Shown piece after piece: positions 44,837 to 53,698 of a stretch of DNA of 64,000 bases. Source of the stretch: Rhizobium sp. L43 (GTDB lineage Bacteria; Pseudomonadota; Alphaproteobacteria; Rhizobiales; Rhizobiaceae); the NCBI RefSeq assembly GCF_002531725.1, contig NZ_NWSQ01000004.1:186001-250000 (forward strand), read 5' to 3'. Under the pieces are notes generated by a model. That model saw nothing but the letters and a program-made list of their open reading frames with translations. It was not told the origin of the DNA and searched no databases. How positions within the stretch are numbered: position 1 is the first letter of the stretch; the number at the start of each line of letters is the position of its first letter. Both the position numbers and the translations under genes were made by a program.

Positions 44837-46975
44837 ATGAACATTGCGACCCCCATCCACGCCAAATCAGAAAAGCCGGACAACAGGGTGGGCCACACGG
44901 CCTGTCCGCATGACTGTCCCTCCACCTGCGCGCTGGAGGTCGATATATCAGAGGATGGCCGCATCGGCCGCGTGCGCGGCGCCAACGACCATTCCTACAC
45001 GTCAGGCGTCATTTGCGCCAAGGTCGCCCGTTACGCCGAGCGGCTCTACCATCCCGACCGCCTGATGCATCCTCTACGCCGCGCCGGCGCCAAAGGGGCA
45101 GGGCAGTGGCAGCAGATTTCCTGGGACGATGCGCTGGACGAGATCGCCGAAGCCTTTGTGAAGGCCGAGGCAAGGGATGGCAGCGAGGCGATCTGGCCCT
45201 ATTTCTACGCCGGCACCATGGGCTGGGTGCAGCGCGATTCGATCGATCGCCTGCGTCATGCCAAGCGTTACTCCGGCTTCTTCTCCTCGATCTGCACCAA
45301 CCCCGCCTGGACCGGCTTCACCATGGCGACCGGCACGCTTCGCGGTCCCGATCCGCGCGAGATGGGCCGCACCGATTGCGTCGTCATCTGGGGCACCAAC
45401 GCGGTCTCGACGCAGGTCAACGTGATGACCCACGCCGTCAAGTCGCGCAAGGAGCGCGGCGCGAAGATCGTCGTCATCGACATCTACGATAATCCGACGA
45501 TGAAGCAGGCCGACATGGCGCTGGTCGTCAGGCCGGGCACCGATGCCGCACTCGCCTGCGCCGTCATGCACATCGCCTTCCGCGACGGTTACGCCGATCG
45601 TGACTACATGGCGAGATATGCCGATGATCCCACCGGTCTCGAGGCGCATCTGAAAGCGAAGACGCCGCAATGGGCCGCTGCCATCACCGGCCTTTCGGTC
45701 GAAGAGATCGAAGCCTTTGCCAGCCTCGTCGGCACGACGAAGAAAACCTTCTTCCGCCTGGGCTACGGCTTCACTCGCCAGCGCAACGGCGCCGTCGCCA
45801 TGCATGCGGCCGCCTCGATCGCCACTGTTCTTGGCTCCTGGCAATATGAGGGCGGCGGTGCCTTCCATTCGAACAGCGACATCTTCCGCATGAACAGCGC
45901 CGAACTGACCGGCCGGTCGATGAAGGATGCCGATATCCGCATGCTCGATCAGTCGCAGATCGGCCGCGTGCTGACCGGCGATGCGGTGGCGCTGCGCCAT
46001 CGCGGCCCGGTGACGGCGATGCTGATCCAGAACACCAATCCCGCAAACATCGCCCCCGAGCAGCGCCTCGTCAGACACGGCTTTGCCCGCGACGACCTTT
46101 TCGTCGCCGTCCACGAGCAGTTCATGACGGAAACAGCTGAGATCGCCGATATCGTCATTCCCGCGACGATGTTCGTCGAGCATGACGACATCTACCGGGC
46201 CGGCGGCCAGAACCACATCCTGCTGGGGCCGAAGCTGGTCGAGCCGCCGCCGACCGTGCGCACCAATCTCTTCGTCATCGAGGAACTGGCAAAACGCCTC
46301 GGTGTCGCCGATCGCCCCGGCTTCGGCTTCACCGCCCGCGAAATGGTCGACCGCATCCTCGAATCGAGCGGCCTGCCGGATTACGACCATTTCCTCGAAC
46401 ACAAATGGTTCGACCGTCAGCCTGCTTTCGAGGACGCCCATTTCCTGAACGGTTTCGCCCATCCCGACGGCAAGTTCCATTTCCGCCCGGACTGGATCAA
46501 CCAGCCGGCGCCGAACAAGCCGCCGGCCGCCATCGGCGCGCTCGGGCCGCATGCCGAACTGCCGGCCTTTCCCGATCAGCTCGATGTCATCGAAGTGGCC
46601 GATCCCGAGCATCCCTTCCGTCTCGCCACATCGCCCGCGCGCAACTTCCTGAATTCAAGCTTTGCCGAGACCAAGACGTCGCGTCAGAAGGAAGGCCGCC
46701 CCGAGGTAATGATCAATCCCGTTGATGCCGAAGCCAACGGCATCGCCCATGGCGATCTCGTCCGCATCGGCAACAGCCGCGGCGACCTGCGCATCCATGC
46801 CCGTATCACCACGGAGGTGAAATCAGGCGTTCTGATTGCCGAGGGCCTCTGGCCGAACAAAGCCCATGTCGACGGTGAGGGTATCAACGTGCTAACCGGC
46901 GCCGATCCGGTCGCGCCCTATGGCGGAGCGGCCATACACGACAACAAGGTCTGGCTTCGCAAGGACATAGCATGA
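44837..46975 (+). CDS. Molybdopterin-dependent oxidoreductase (DMSO reductase family)
   Basis: A 712-residue catalytic subunit. An N-terminal 4Fe-4S site is formed by CPHDCPSTCALEV plus GVICAKV; then the Mo-bis-MGD domains (FTMATGTLRGPDPREMG, WGTNAVSTQ) and the C-terminal cofactor-binding domain (GDLVRIGNSRGDLRIHA). There is no Tat signal, so it is likely cytoplasmic. No electron-transfer or membrane subunits are adjacent. The start was moved to MNIATPIHAK; the longer frame adds 22 residues. Its stop overlaps the next start. The substrate is not evident. Confidence 0.9.
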   Translation: MNIATPIHAKSEKPDNRVGHTACPHDCPSTCALEVDISEDGRIGRVRGANDHSYTSGVICAKVARYAERLYHPDRLMHPLRRAGAKGAGQWQQISWDDALDEIAEAFVKAEARDGSEAIWPYFYAGTMGWVQRDSIDRLRHAKRYSGFFSSICTNPAWTGFTMATGTLRGPDPREMGRTDCVVIWGTNAVSTQVNVMTHAVKSRKERGAKIVVIDIYDNPTMKQADMALVVRPGTDAALACAVMHIAFRDGYADRDYMARYADDPTGLEAHLKAKTPQWAAAITGLSVEEIEAFASLVGTTKKTFFRLGYGFTRQRNGAVAMHAAASIATVLGSWQYEGGGAFHSNSDIFRMNSAELTGRSMKDADIRMLDQSQIGRVLTGDAVALRHRGPVTAMLIQNTNPANIAPEQRLVRHGFARDDLFVAVHEQFMTETAEIADIVIPATMFVEHDDIYRAGGQNHILLGPKLVEPPPTVRTNLFVIEELAKRLGVADRPGFGFTAREMVDRILESSGLPDYDHFLEHKWFDRQPAFEDAHFLNGFAHPDGKFHFRPDWINQPAPNKPPAAIGALGPHAELPAFPDQLDVIEVADPEHPFRLATSPARNFLNSSFAETKTSRQKEGRPEVMINPVDAEANGIAHGDLVRIGNSRGDLRIHARITTEVKSGVLIAEGLWPNKAHVDGEGINVLTGADPVAPYGGAAIHDNKVWLRKDIA

Positions 46976-47559
46976 TGCAGCCGAAAACACGGGTGAAAAT
47001 CGTCAGCGAGGAGACGCTGTCGAATGGCTGGACGCGGCTCGCCAGCTATCTGCTCGAATACATCGACCGCAAGGGCGCGACCCAGCGCTTGAAGCGGGAG
47101 GTCTACCACCGCACGCCGGCCGCCTGCATCCTGCTCTATGATCCGAAGCGCGATCTCGTCGTTCTCGTCCGCCAGTTCCGCCTCGCCGTGCACCTCAACG
47201 GCGATCCTGCCTGGATGATCGAGGTGCCGGCCGGCCTTCTCGACGACGATCATCCCGAAGCGGCGATCCGTCGCGAGGCGATGGAGGAGACCGGTTACGA
47301 CCTGCGCGATGCGCGTTTCCTCTTCAAATGCTATCCCTCACCGGGCGCCATCACCGAAGTCGTCCACTTCTTCGTCGCCCTGATCGACATCGCCGATCGC
47401 GTGGCGGAAGGCGGCGGCCTGGACGAGGAGCACGAGGATATCGAAATTCTCGAAGTCCCGCTCGACGAAGCCGCCGCGATGATCGAAACCGGGGAGATTT
47501 TCGACGCCAAGACGATCATGCTTCTGCAATGGGCTGTGTTGAACAGGGGAAAGCTCTAA
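46972..47559 (+). CDS. NUDIX hydrolase, NudK-like
   Basis: A 195-residue NUDIX protein. The Nudix box is GLLDDDHPEAAIRREAMEETG, with two extra residues before the first Glu as in E. coli NudK; CYPSPGAITEVVHFFVA and GGGLDEEHEDIEILEVPLDE also match NudK (GDP-mannose and nucleoside-diphosphate-sugar pyrophosphatase). It overlaps the oxidoreductase stop by 4 nt, and its own stop overlaps the convergent vapC stop by two bases. The specific substrate is inferred. Confidence 0.88.
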   Translation: MMQPKTRVKIVSEETLSNGWTRLASYLLEYIDRKGATQRLKREVYHRTPAACILLYDPKRDLVVLVRQFRLAVHLNGDPAWMIEVPAGLLDDDHPEAAIRREAMEETGYDLRDARFLFKCYPSPGAITEVVHFFVALIDIADRVAEGGGLDEEHEDIEILEVPLDEAAAMIETGEIFDAKTIMLLQWAVLNRGKL

Positions 47560-47960
47560 CCCGGAGCGAAGGCGAGATTTTCCGCTGACGCGGAACGTTC
47601 CAGCCTGGCGTCCAGCGTCGCAAGCGACACGTTCTCTGCGACTGCAAGCGCCAGATAAGCGGCGTCATAGGCCGATAGCTGATATTTTCCGGCTAGGCGC
47701 AAGATCGCAAGATGGTCTTCGCTTGAGACAGTGCGCAGCGGCAGGCCGGTGAGGCGCATGAGGCAAGCGAGCACGTCCTCGCTGGAGATGCGTTTCCGCC
47801 GTTCCGCGGTCAACAGGATGTTGCGTATCTCATGCCAGAAGAGATCGGGCACCAAGGCATCTTCGGTTTCGAGAAACGACAAGGCTTCTTCGGCAGTCCG
47901 GCTTTCCTCATCGGCAAGCAACCAAGCCGCCGCAACCGAAGCATCGACCACGAACGGCAT
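47556..47960 (-). CDS. vapC: PIN-domain toxin VapC
   Basis: A 134-residue PIN-domain RNase. Acidic active-site residues appear in FVVDASVAAAW, LFWHEIRN, SAYDAAYLALA and ATLDARLER. It is encoded immediately after the antitoxin with a 4-nt ATGA overlap, which also sets the start. VapC toxins cleave tRNA or rRNA when free of antitoxin. No sign of inactivation. Confidence 0.92.
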   Translation of the reverse strand: MPFVVDASVAAAWLLADEESRTAEEALSFLETEDALVPDLFWHEIRNILLTAERRKRISSEDVLACLMRLTGLPLRTVSSEDHLAILRLAGKYQLSAYDAAYLALAVAENVSLATLDARLERSASAENLAFAPG

Positions 47961-48199
47961 CAGCGCTGGCCTTCGCGCCGCCAAGCCTGAATTTCGGCTG
48001 CGGTCGCTCCGGCGCGTTCTGCCCGTTCGCTACGGAGTGCCCGGATGGCGTCGAGCCTCTGGCGACGGTCATCGATCTTGATCATGCGGGCGATCGCGTT
48101 GTTGCCACGCGATATCACCACATCCTCGCCTGCTTCCACCTTTGTCAGAAGCTCCGAGAGATGCGTTTTTGCCTCTGCCACTTTCACTTTGATCGTCAT
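47960..48199 (-). CDS. vapB: Phd/YefM-type antitoxin VapB
   Basis: A 79-residue antitoxin. The N-terminal DNA-binding domain KVKVAEAKTHLSELLTKVEA with GEDVVISRGN is Phd/YefM-like, and the charged C-terminus should wrap VapC. The start MTIKVKV fits the family; the longer frame adds 24 residues across the promoter. It has its own promoter and direct repeats upstream, as expected for autoregulation. Confidence 0.9.
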   Translation of the reverse strand: MTIKVKVAEAKTHLSELLTKVEAGEDVVISRGNNAIARMIKIDDRRQRLDAIRALRSERAERAGATAAEIQAWRREGQR

Positions 48200-48221
48200 G
48201 GCCACCGTCCACTTTGTCTCC

Positions 48222-48262
48222 AATGTAATGTGAGGGCAAAACTTGGTCAACTGATTGGTCAA
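48222..48262 (-). promoter_or_regulatory. vapBC promoter with direct-repeat operator candidate
   Basis: On the minus strand TTGACC and TACATT are separated by 17 nt (48250 to 48222), giving a leader of about 15 nt before vapB. TTGACCAA occurs twice in direct repeat with 12-bp spacing at 48243-48250 and 48255-48262, one copy covering the -35. VapB-VapC autorepression at this site is an inference. Confidence 0.6.
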
Positions 48263-48379
48263 GTATGGCAAAGCAGGAACGGAAAGAGTAAGAAGTTTGG
48301 AAATTCTTCATGCAGTTGTCACGAAGCGGTTCTATCCGCTGCGTTTTGTCGATCATCGGATGCGGTCAGGAGAAAGCCC

Positions 48380-49549
48380 ATGTGGCTCAGCAATTTCACC
48401 CTCGTTCTCCCAAACGAGGTGGTGAGTGAAGGTGCCGTGCGTGTTGAGGACGGCGTCATCGTCGAGATCAGGCCGGAGCCGGTCGCCGGTGCTGCCGTCG
48501 ATGGCGGCGGGCGGCTGCTGATACCCGGTTTCGTCGATCTGCATGGCGATATGATCGAGCGCGAGATCGCGCCGCGGCCGAACGCGCATATGCCGATCGA
48601 TTTCGGTATTCACGAACTCGACAAGAAGCTTGCCGCCGCCGGTGTCACGACGGCGTTTGCCGCCGTCTCCTTCGCGACCGAAAGCGTCTACGGCCACGTC
48701 CGCTCGCTGGAGACGACGTCTGCGGTGATCGAAGGCATCAACCGCTTGCGCGATGACCTGCTGATCGACCACCGCGTCCACGCCCGCTACGAAATCACCA
48801 ATGTCGGCGCAGCCCCAGCCCTCGAGCGCCTGCTGAATGCCGACCAGATCGACATGGTGTCGTTGACCGACCACACGCCGGGCCAGGGCCAGTACAACAA
48901 TCTGCAGAGCTACATCCTCAGCATCTCCGAGCGCCGCGCCATCTCCGAGGAAATGGCCGCCGAGATCGTCGCCAAGCGCATCGCCATGCGCAACAATCCT
49001 GAGATCGAGGCCAAGCTGAAGGAGATCGTCGCGCTGTCGCTGAAGCACAAGCTGTCGCTTGCCTCGCATGACGATGACAGTGTCGAAAAGGTCGCCGAGA
49101 TGCATGATCTCGGCGTCACCATCAGCGAGTTTCCGGTCACCGCACCTGCGGCCGAAGAAGCACGCCGCCGCGGCCTCTGGACGCTGATGGGCGCGCCGAA
49201 CGCGCTGCGCGGCCAGTCGATGTCGGGCAATCTGAGTGCGCTTGACGCCGCCAGGGCCGGCCTGCTCAGCGTCATCGCCGCCGATTACCATCCGGCCGCC
49301 TTCGTGCCCGGCATCTTCAAGCTTGCCGACATGGTGGAAGGCGGCCTCCCGGCCGCCGTCGCCATGGCGACCGGCAACGCCGCCCGCTCCGCCGGTCTTA
49401 CGGATCGCGGCGAGATCGCCATCGGCCAGCGCGCCGATCTGGTGGCGGTCGAGCCGGGCGACATCAACCGCATCCGCGCCACCTTCCGCGCCGGCCGCTT
49501 TGTCTACAGCGACGGCACGCTGCATCCGCTGCGGGCGCTGGCGGCTTGA
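48380..49549 (+). CDS. phnM: Alpha-D-ribose 1-methylphosphonate 5-triphosphate diphosphatase PhnM
   Basis: A 389-residue amidohydrolase-fold enzyme of C-P lyase phosphonate breakdown. It shows the metal-site HGDMIEREIAPRP, LTDHTPGQGQYNNL, SHDDDSVEKV and SEFPVTAPAAEEAR, all typical of PhnM. GGAGAAAG just before the ATG fixes the start; the longer frame reads through the vapB promoter. No other phn gene lies within the window, so it is separated from the C-P lyase operon. Confidence 0.94.
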   Translation: MWLSNFTLVLPNEVVSEGAVRVEDGVIVEIRPEPVAGAAVDGGGRLLIPGFVDLHGDMIEREIAPRPNAHMPIDFGIHELDKKLAAAGVTTAFAAVSFATESVYGHVRSLETTSAVIEGINRLRDDLLIDHRVHARYEITNVGAAPALERLLNADQIDMVSLTDHTPGQGQYNNLQSYILSISERRAISEEMAAEIVAKRIAMRNNPEIEAKLKEIVALSLKHKLSLASHDDDSVEKVAEMHDLGVTISEFPVTAPAAEEARRRGLWTLMGAPNALRGQSMSGNLSALDAARAGLLSVIAADYHPAAFVPGIFKLADMVEGGLPAAVAMATGNAARSAGLTDRGEIAIGQRADLVAVEPGDINRIRATFRAGRFVYSDGTLHPLRALAA

Positions 49550-49630
49550 CACATGTCGCCCAAGGCTGCGGTTTTGGGACGACGATATCCATAAACAAAG
49601 AGAGAGGGCTGCCCCTCACCCTAACTCTCT

Positions 49631-49755
49631 CCCCGTAAAACGGGGCGAGGGGACCTGCCCCGCGAGAGGTTGATGGGGAACTGAGAGGGTGCGGCATATC
49701 CCTTCGCCCCGTTCACGGGGGTCCGAAGGACGGGTCGAGACACGTGGCTCGACCC
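49631..49755. repeat. Cluster of three hairpins between convergent phnM and purN
   Basis: CCCCGT-aaa-ACGGGG (49631-49645), CCCCGT-tc-ACGGGG (49707-49720) and GGGTCGAG/CTCGACCC (49732-49755) occur in a row in the 262-bp gap. The pyrimidine- and purine-rich blocks look like a multi-copy rhizobial intergenic repeat. It may end both convergent transcripts; no clean T runs are present. Confidence 0.65.
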
Positions 49756-49811
49756 CGGTCGGTGGCGGCAGCCGGATGAGGGGCGGCCATTCGCGCCGCG
49801 TGGCGATGCGC

Positions 49812-50483
49812 TTAAGCGCGGTCGCCGATCAGCGAAATTAGCTGGCCCTTCGGCGCGGCAATCGAAGCCTCCGCGCCCACGGCTTTGCCGCCTTCCATCG
49901 TCACGCGGCCTTCGGCAAAGAGCCGCAGTGCTTGCGGATAGATCTGGTGTTCGACGGTGAGCACGCGCGCGGCAAGGCTTTCGGCCGTGTCGCCTGAGAG
50001 AATTGGGACGGCCGCCTGGCCGATCGTCGGTCCCTCGTCCATGCCTTCGGTGACGAAATGCACCGTGCAGCCGGCAATCCGCATGCCGGCGTCGATCGCA
50101 CGCTGATGCGTGTGCAGGCCGGGAAACAGCGGCAGCAGGGAAGGGTGGATGTTGAGCATCCGGCCTTCATAACGCTGGATGAAGGTCGCCGTCAGCAGCC
50201 GCATATAGCCCGCCAGGCAGAGAATGTCGGGTGAAAGCTCGTCGAGCGCCGAAAAGATCGCCGCCTCATGCGCATCCTTGCTGGCATAGTCCTTGCGGGT
50301 GAGGGCGAAGGTGGCAATGCCTTCGGCATCAGCCTTTGAGAGCCCACCGGCATCCGGCCTGTCGGAGATCACCCCGACGATTTCAACCGGGTAGTCGGCG
50401 GACTTCGCCGCCGCAACCAGCGCCATCATGTTGGAGCCGCCGCCGGATATGAAGACGACGACGCGTTTGCGCGGCGTGCTCAT
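49812..50483 (-). CDS. purN: Phosphoribosylglycinamide formyltransferase PurN
   Basis: A 223-residue 10-formyl-THF-dependent enzyme of purine synthesis. It has [15 protein letters not shown], the catalytic [20 protein letters not shown] with Asn/His, and [15 protein letters not shown] with the catalytic Asp. The ATG at 50483 overlaps the purM stop (ATGA); the longer frame adds 70 spurious residues. Confidence 0.96.
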   Translation of the reverse strand: MSTPRKRVVVFISGGGSNMMALVAAAKSADYPVEIVGVISDRPDAGGLSKADAEGIATFALTRKDYASKDAHEAAIFSALDELSPDILCLAGYMRLLTATFIQRYEGRMLNIHPSLLPLFPGLHTHQRAIDAGMRIAGCTVHFVTEGMDEGPTIGQAAVPILSGDTAESLAARVLTVEHQIYPQALRLFAEGRVTMEGGKAVGAEASIAAPKGQLISLIGDRA

Positions 50484-51553
50484 AGGGCAAGCGTGCCCTT
50501 GTAAACCGTGCCGGCAGCGCCTTCGTCGCGGGCGATCATCCGGCCGAGCGTGACGACCTTTTCGCCCTCGGCTTCGAGCGCCTGCGATACCGCGGCGACA
50601 TTCTCTTCGGCGACGACGACGATCATGCCGATGCCGCAATTGAAGGTGCGCAGCATTTCCTTGGCCTCGACGCCGCCCGTCCTGGCGAGCCATGAAAACA
50701 CCGGCGGCACCTTGACGGCGTCAAGATCGATTTCGGCCGCCAGATGCTTCGGCAGCACGCGCGGAATATTTTCCGGGAAGCCGCCGCCGGTGATATGCGC
50801 AAGCGCCTTCAGCGCGCCCGTCTCGCGGATCGCCTTCAGAAGCGGCTTCACATAGATGCGGGTCGGCTCAAGCAGCGCTTCGCCGAGCTTCTTGCCTTCG
50901 GCAAATGGCGCCGGTGCATCCCAGCCGAGGCCGGAGAGCGAAACGATCTTGCGCACCAGCGAGAAGCCGTTGGAATGGACACCAGAGGAGGCGAGGCCGA
51001 GGATCACGTCACCCTCGGCGATATCGCCTGATGGCAGGAGCTTGCCGCGTTCGGCTGCACCCACGGCAAAACCGGCCAGATCGTAGTCGCCGGAGGAATA
51101 CATGCCGGGCATTTCGGCCGTCTCGCCGCCGATCAGCGCGCAGCCCGCCTCGCGGCAGCCGGCGGCGATGCCGCCGACGATCGCGGCACCCTGGTCGGGA
51201 TCGAGCTTGCCGGTCGCGAAATAATCGAGGAAGAACAGCGGCTCGGCGCCCTGCACCACGAGATCGTTGACGCACATGGCAACGAGGTCGATGCCGACGG
51301 TGTCATGATAATCGGCATCGATCGCGATCTTCAGCTTGGTGCCGACGCCGTCATTGGCGGCGACCAGAACCGGATCGGTAAAGCCTGCTGCCTTGAGGTC
51401 GAAGAGCCCGCCGAAGCCGCCGATCTCGCCGTCGGCGCCCGGGCGGCGGGTCGAGCGCACCGCCGGTTTGATCTTCTCGACGAGGAGGTTGCCGGCATCG
51501 ATATCGACGCCCGCATCGCTGTAGGTCAGGCCGTTTTTCCCAGACTGGCTCAT
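50480..51553 (-). CDS. purM: Phosphoribosylformylglycinamidine cyclo-ligase PurM
   Basis: A 357-residue AIR synthetase. It has the N-terminal [12 protein letters not shown], the glycine-rich [40 protein letters not shown] and [13 protein letters not shown] motifs. Coupled to purN. Divergent from the AI-2E family transporter. Confidence 0.97.
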   Translation of the reverse strand: MSQSGKNGLTYSDAGVDIDAGNLLVEKIKPAVRSTRRPGADGEIGGFGGLFDLKAAGFTDPVLVAANDGVGTKLKIAIDADYHDTVGIDLVAMCVNDLVVQGAEPLFFLDYFATGKLDPDQGAAIVGGIAAGCREAGCALIGGETAEMPGMYSSGDYDLAGFAVGAAERGKLLPSGDIAEGDVILGLASSGVHSNGFSLVRKIVSLSGLGWDAPAPFAEGKKLGEALLEPTRIYVKPLLKAIRETGALKALAHITGGGFPENIPRVLPKHLAAEIDLDAVKVPPVFSWLARTGGVEAKEMLRTFNCGIGMIVVVAEENVAAVSQALEAEGEKVVTLGRMIARDEGAAGTVYKGTLAL

Positions 51554-51706
51554 GCTGGTCTCCGATGGCTATTTCAGGCGGCAGACGCGCCGCGTCATCT
51601 GCCGGTCGCAATTGCATGACAGGGGCGTTTATGCAAGCGCTGCATGGCAAAAGCCCCCAATTTCCCGCGTCTTCCCCCGGCCTTTCCGGGATTTGCCGCG
51701 ACAGGG

Positions 51707-51736
51707 TTGACCATCTTTGCGCCTGCATCCTATGTG
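51707..51736 (+). promoter_or_regulatory. Candidate promoter for the perM-hdaA genes
   Basis: TTGACC and TATGTG with an 18-nt spacer, about 60 bp before the transporter start, in the divergent gap after purM. A plausible but unproven sigma-70 site. Confidence 0.4.
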
Positions 51737-51798
51737 CTGAATGGCCGCTTCGGTTCGGATGCGGCGTTTGGCGGCGGAAAGCGATCAGCGGGGAAGCA

Positions 51799-52926
51799 AT
51801 GCCACAGCAAGTCAGCGGCAACAGTCTCAAACGTCAGATCTTTTTCTGGCTGGCAGTGCTCGTCTTTTTCATCGCCTTTCTCTATGTCTTCAGCTCGATC
51901 CTGCTGCCCTTCATCGCCGGCATGGCGATCGCCTATTTCCTCGATCCGGTGGCCGACCGGCTGGAGCGCCTGGGTCTGAGCCGCATGATGGCGACGGTCG
52001 GCATCCTGATTGCCTTCGTCATCGTCTTTGCGCTGGCGCTGATGATCCTCATTCCCGTGCTGATCAGCCAGTTCAACGACTTCGCCGAGCGTCTGCCGGG
52101 TTATATCAGCCAGCTGCAGCAGTTCATCAGCCAGTCGCAGAATTCGCTGCTACCCGATTGGATCAAGAGCCAGGCCGGCACGATCAAGGACAATTTCTCC
52201 GGCATCCTCTCCGAAGGCATGGGTTTCCTCACCGGGCTCTTCGCGCAGATCTGGAACTCGGGCAAGGCGATCGTCGACGTCATATCGCTGCTCGTCGTCA
52301 CCCCCGTCGTCGCTTTCTATATCCTGCTCGATTGGGATCGCATGGTTGCCAAGGTCGACCAGTGGATCCCGCGCGATTATATCAGCGATGTCCGCCAGAT
52401 CGCCAAGGAAATCGACCAGGCGATCGCCGGCTTCATCCGCGGCCAGGGCTCGCTCTGCCTCATCCTCGGCATTTATTATGCCGCCGGTCTGTCTCTCGTC
52501 GGTCTGAATTTCGGCCTGCTGATCGGGCTCTTTGCCGGCATGATCAGTTTCATTCCGTATGTCGGCTCGCTGGTCGGCCTCGTTCTCGCCGTCGGCGTGG
52601 CGATCGTCCAGTTCTGGCCGGATTATCCTTGGATCGGGCTGGTGCTCGTCGTCTTCTTCAGTGGCCAGTTCCTGGAGGGCAATATCCTCCAGCCGAAACT
52701 CGTCGGCTCCAGCGTCGGCCTGCATCCGGTCTGGCTGATGTTTGCGCTGTTTGCCTTCGGCGCCCTCTTCGGTTTCGTCGGTCTTCTGGTCGCCGTGCCG
52801 GCGGCCGCCGCCGTCGGCGTGCTTGTTCGTTTCGCGCTTTCGCGTTACCTTCAGAGCGATCTTTATTTTGGCGGGTCATCCAGTGGCCGCGCCGCCCGGA
52901 AGACGAAATCAGTTCCCAATGAATGA
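51799..52926 (+). CDS. AI-2E family transporter (PerM-like)
   Basis: A 375-residue inner-membrane protein with about eight spans. Family features: LPFIAGMAIAYFLDPVADRLE after the first two helices, FYILLDWDRM, and the conserved EGNILQPKLVGSSVGLHPVW. Members are putative exporters; substrate undefined. The ATG at 51799 has GGGGAAG upstream; the longer frame adds 78 residues. Its 3' end overlaps the next start by 8 nt. Confidence 0.88.
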   Translation: MPQQVSGNSLKRQIFFWLAVLVFFIAFLYVFSSILLPFIAGMAIAYFLDPVADRLERLGLSRMMATVGILIAFVIVFALALMILIPVLISQFNDFAERLPGYISQLQQFISQSQNSLLPDWIKSQAGTIKDNFSGILSEGMGFLTGLFAQIWNSGKAIVDVISLLVVTPVVAFYILLDWDRMVAKVDQWIPRDYISDVRQIAKEIDQAIAGFIRGQGSLCLILGIYYAAGLSLVGLNFGLLIGLFAGMISFIPYVGSLVGLVLAVGVAIVQFWPDYPWIGLVLVVFFSGQFLEGNILQPKLVGSSVGLHPVWLMFALFAFGALFGFVGLLVAVPAAAAVGVLVRFALSRYLQSDLYFGGSSSGRAARKTKSVPNE

Positions 52927-53632
52927 CGTGAAGAACGCTGATCCGAAGCGCAAGGCCGGAGAGCAGCTGCCGCTGGTCTTTTCGCACGATGCCGCCAGCG
53001 GCCGCGACGACCTCCTGATCTCGGAGCGTCTCGCCGCCGCCGTTTCGATCGTCGATGCCTGGCCGGCATGGCCATCGCCGGTCGTTGTGCTCGCCGGCCC
53101 GGTCGGCTCGGGAAAATCGCATCTCGCCCGCATCTGGCGGGAGTTGAGCGGCGCCGTCGACATCCATCCGGAACTCGGCTCGGACGCCGCGGTTGCCGCC
53201 GCCGCCGGCCCCGTGCTGTTCGAGGACGCCGACCGTCTCGGCTTCGATGACAATGCGCTCTTCCACGTCATCAACAGCGTCCGCGAAAACGGCACCAGCC
53301 TGTTGATAACGAGCCGCCTCTGGCCGATGTCGTGGCCGGTTTTGCTGCCCGATCTGCGCTCGCGCCTGAAAGCGGCGACCGTGGTCGAGATCGGCGAACC
53401 CGACGAGGCGCTGTTGTCGCAGGTGATCGTCAAGCTCTTTGCCGACCGGCAGCTTTATATAGATGACAAACTCGTGCTCTATATCGTCAACCGGATGGAG
53501 CGGTCGCTGAACGCGGCCCAGACGATCGTCGAGAGGCTTGACCGGCTGGCCCTATCGCGGGGCACGAAAATCACCCGGTCTCTTGCTGCCGAAGTATTGA
53601 ATGAATTGGGAAATTCGGAGCCGGCCGATTGA
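52919..53632 (+). CDS. hdaA: DnaA-related regulator HdaA
   Basis: A 237-residue AAA+ protein related to DnaA domain III. It has FSHDAASGRDDLLISERLAAA, P-loop LAGPVGSGKSHLARIW, Walker B-like PVLFEDADRLG and the sensor region, but lacks the DnaA DNA-binding domain IV. Hda/HdaA promotes hydrolysis of DnaA-ATP after initiation. Overlaps the transporter gene; the perM-hdaA-ppk order is conserved in alphaproteobacteria. Confidence 0.9.
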   Translation: MNDVKNADPKRKAGEQLPLVFSHDAASGRDDLLISERLAAAVSIVDAWPAWPSPVVVLAGPVGSGKSHLARIWRELSGAVDIHPELGSDAAVAAAAGPVLFEDADRLGFDDNALFHVINSVRENGTSLLITSRLWPMSWPVLLPDLRSRLKAATVVEIGEPDEALLSQVIVKLFADRQLYIDDKLVLYIVNRMERSLNAAQTIVERLDRLALSRGTKITRSLAAEVLNELGNSEPAD

Positions 53633-53698
53633 CTGTCACAGTTCCGTCGTCAAACTGATATAATTGCCTGTGGCGATTGAGAACGGGGTAAGCGGACC

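Noticed and set aside
45074..46612. 512-residue open frame antisense to the molybdopterin oxidoreductase
   Set aside because: Same cause: third-position GC bias of the real gene keeps the opposite frame open.
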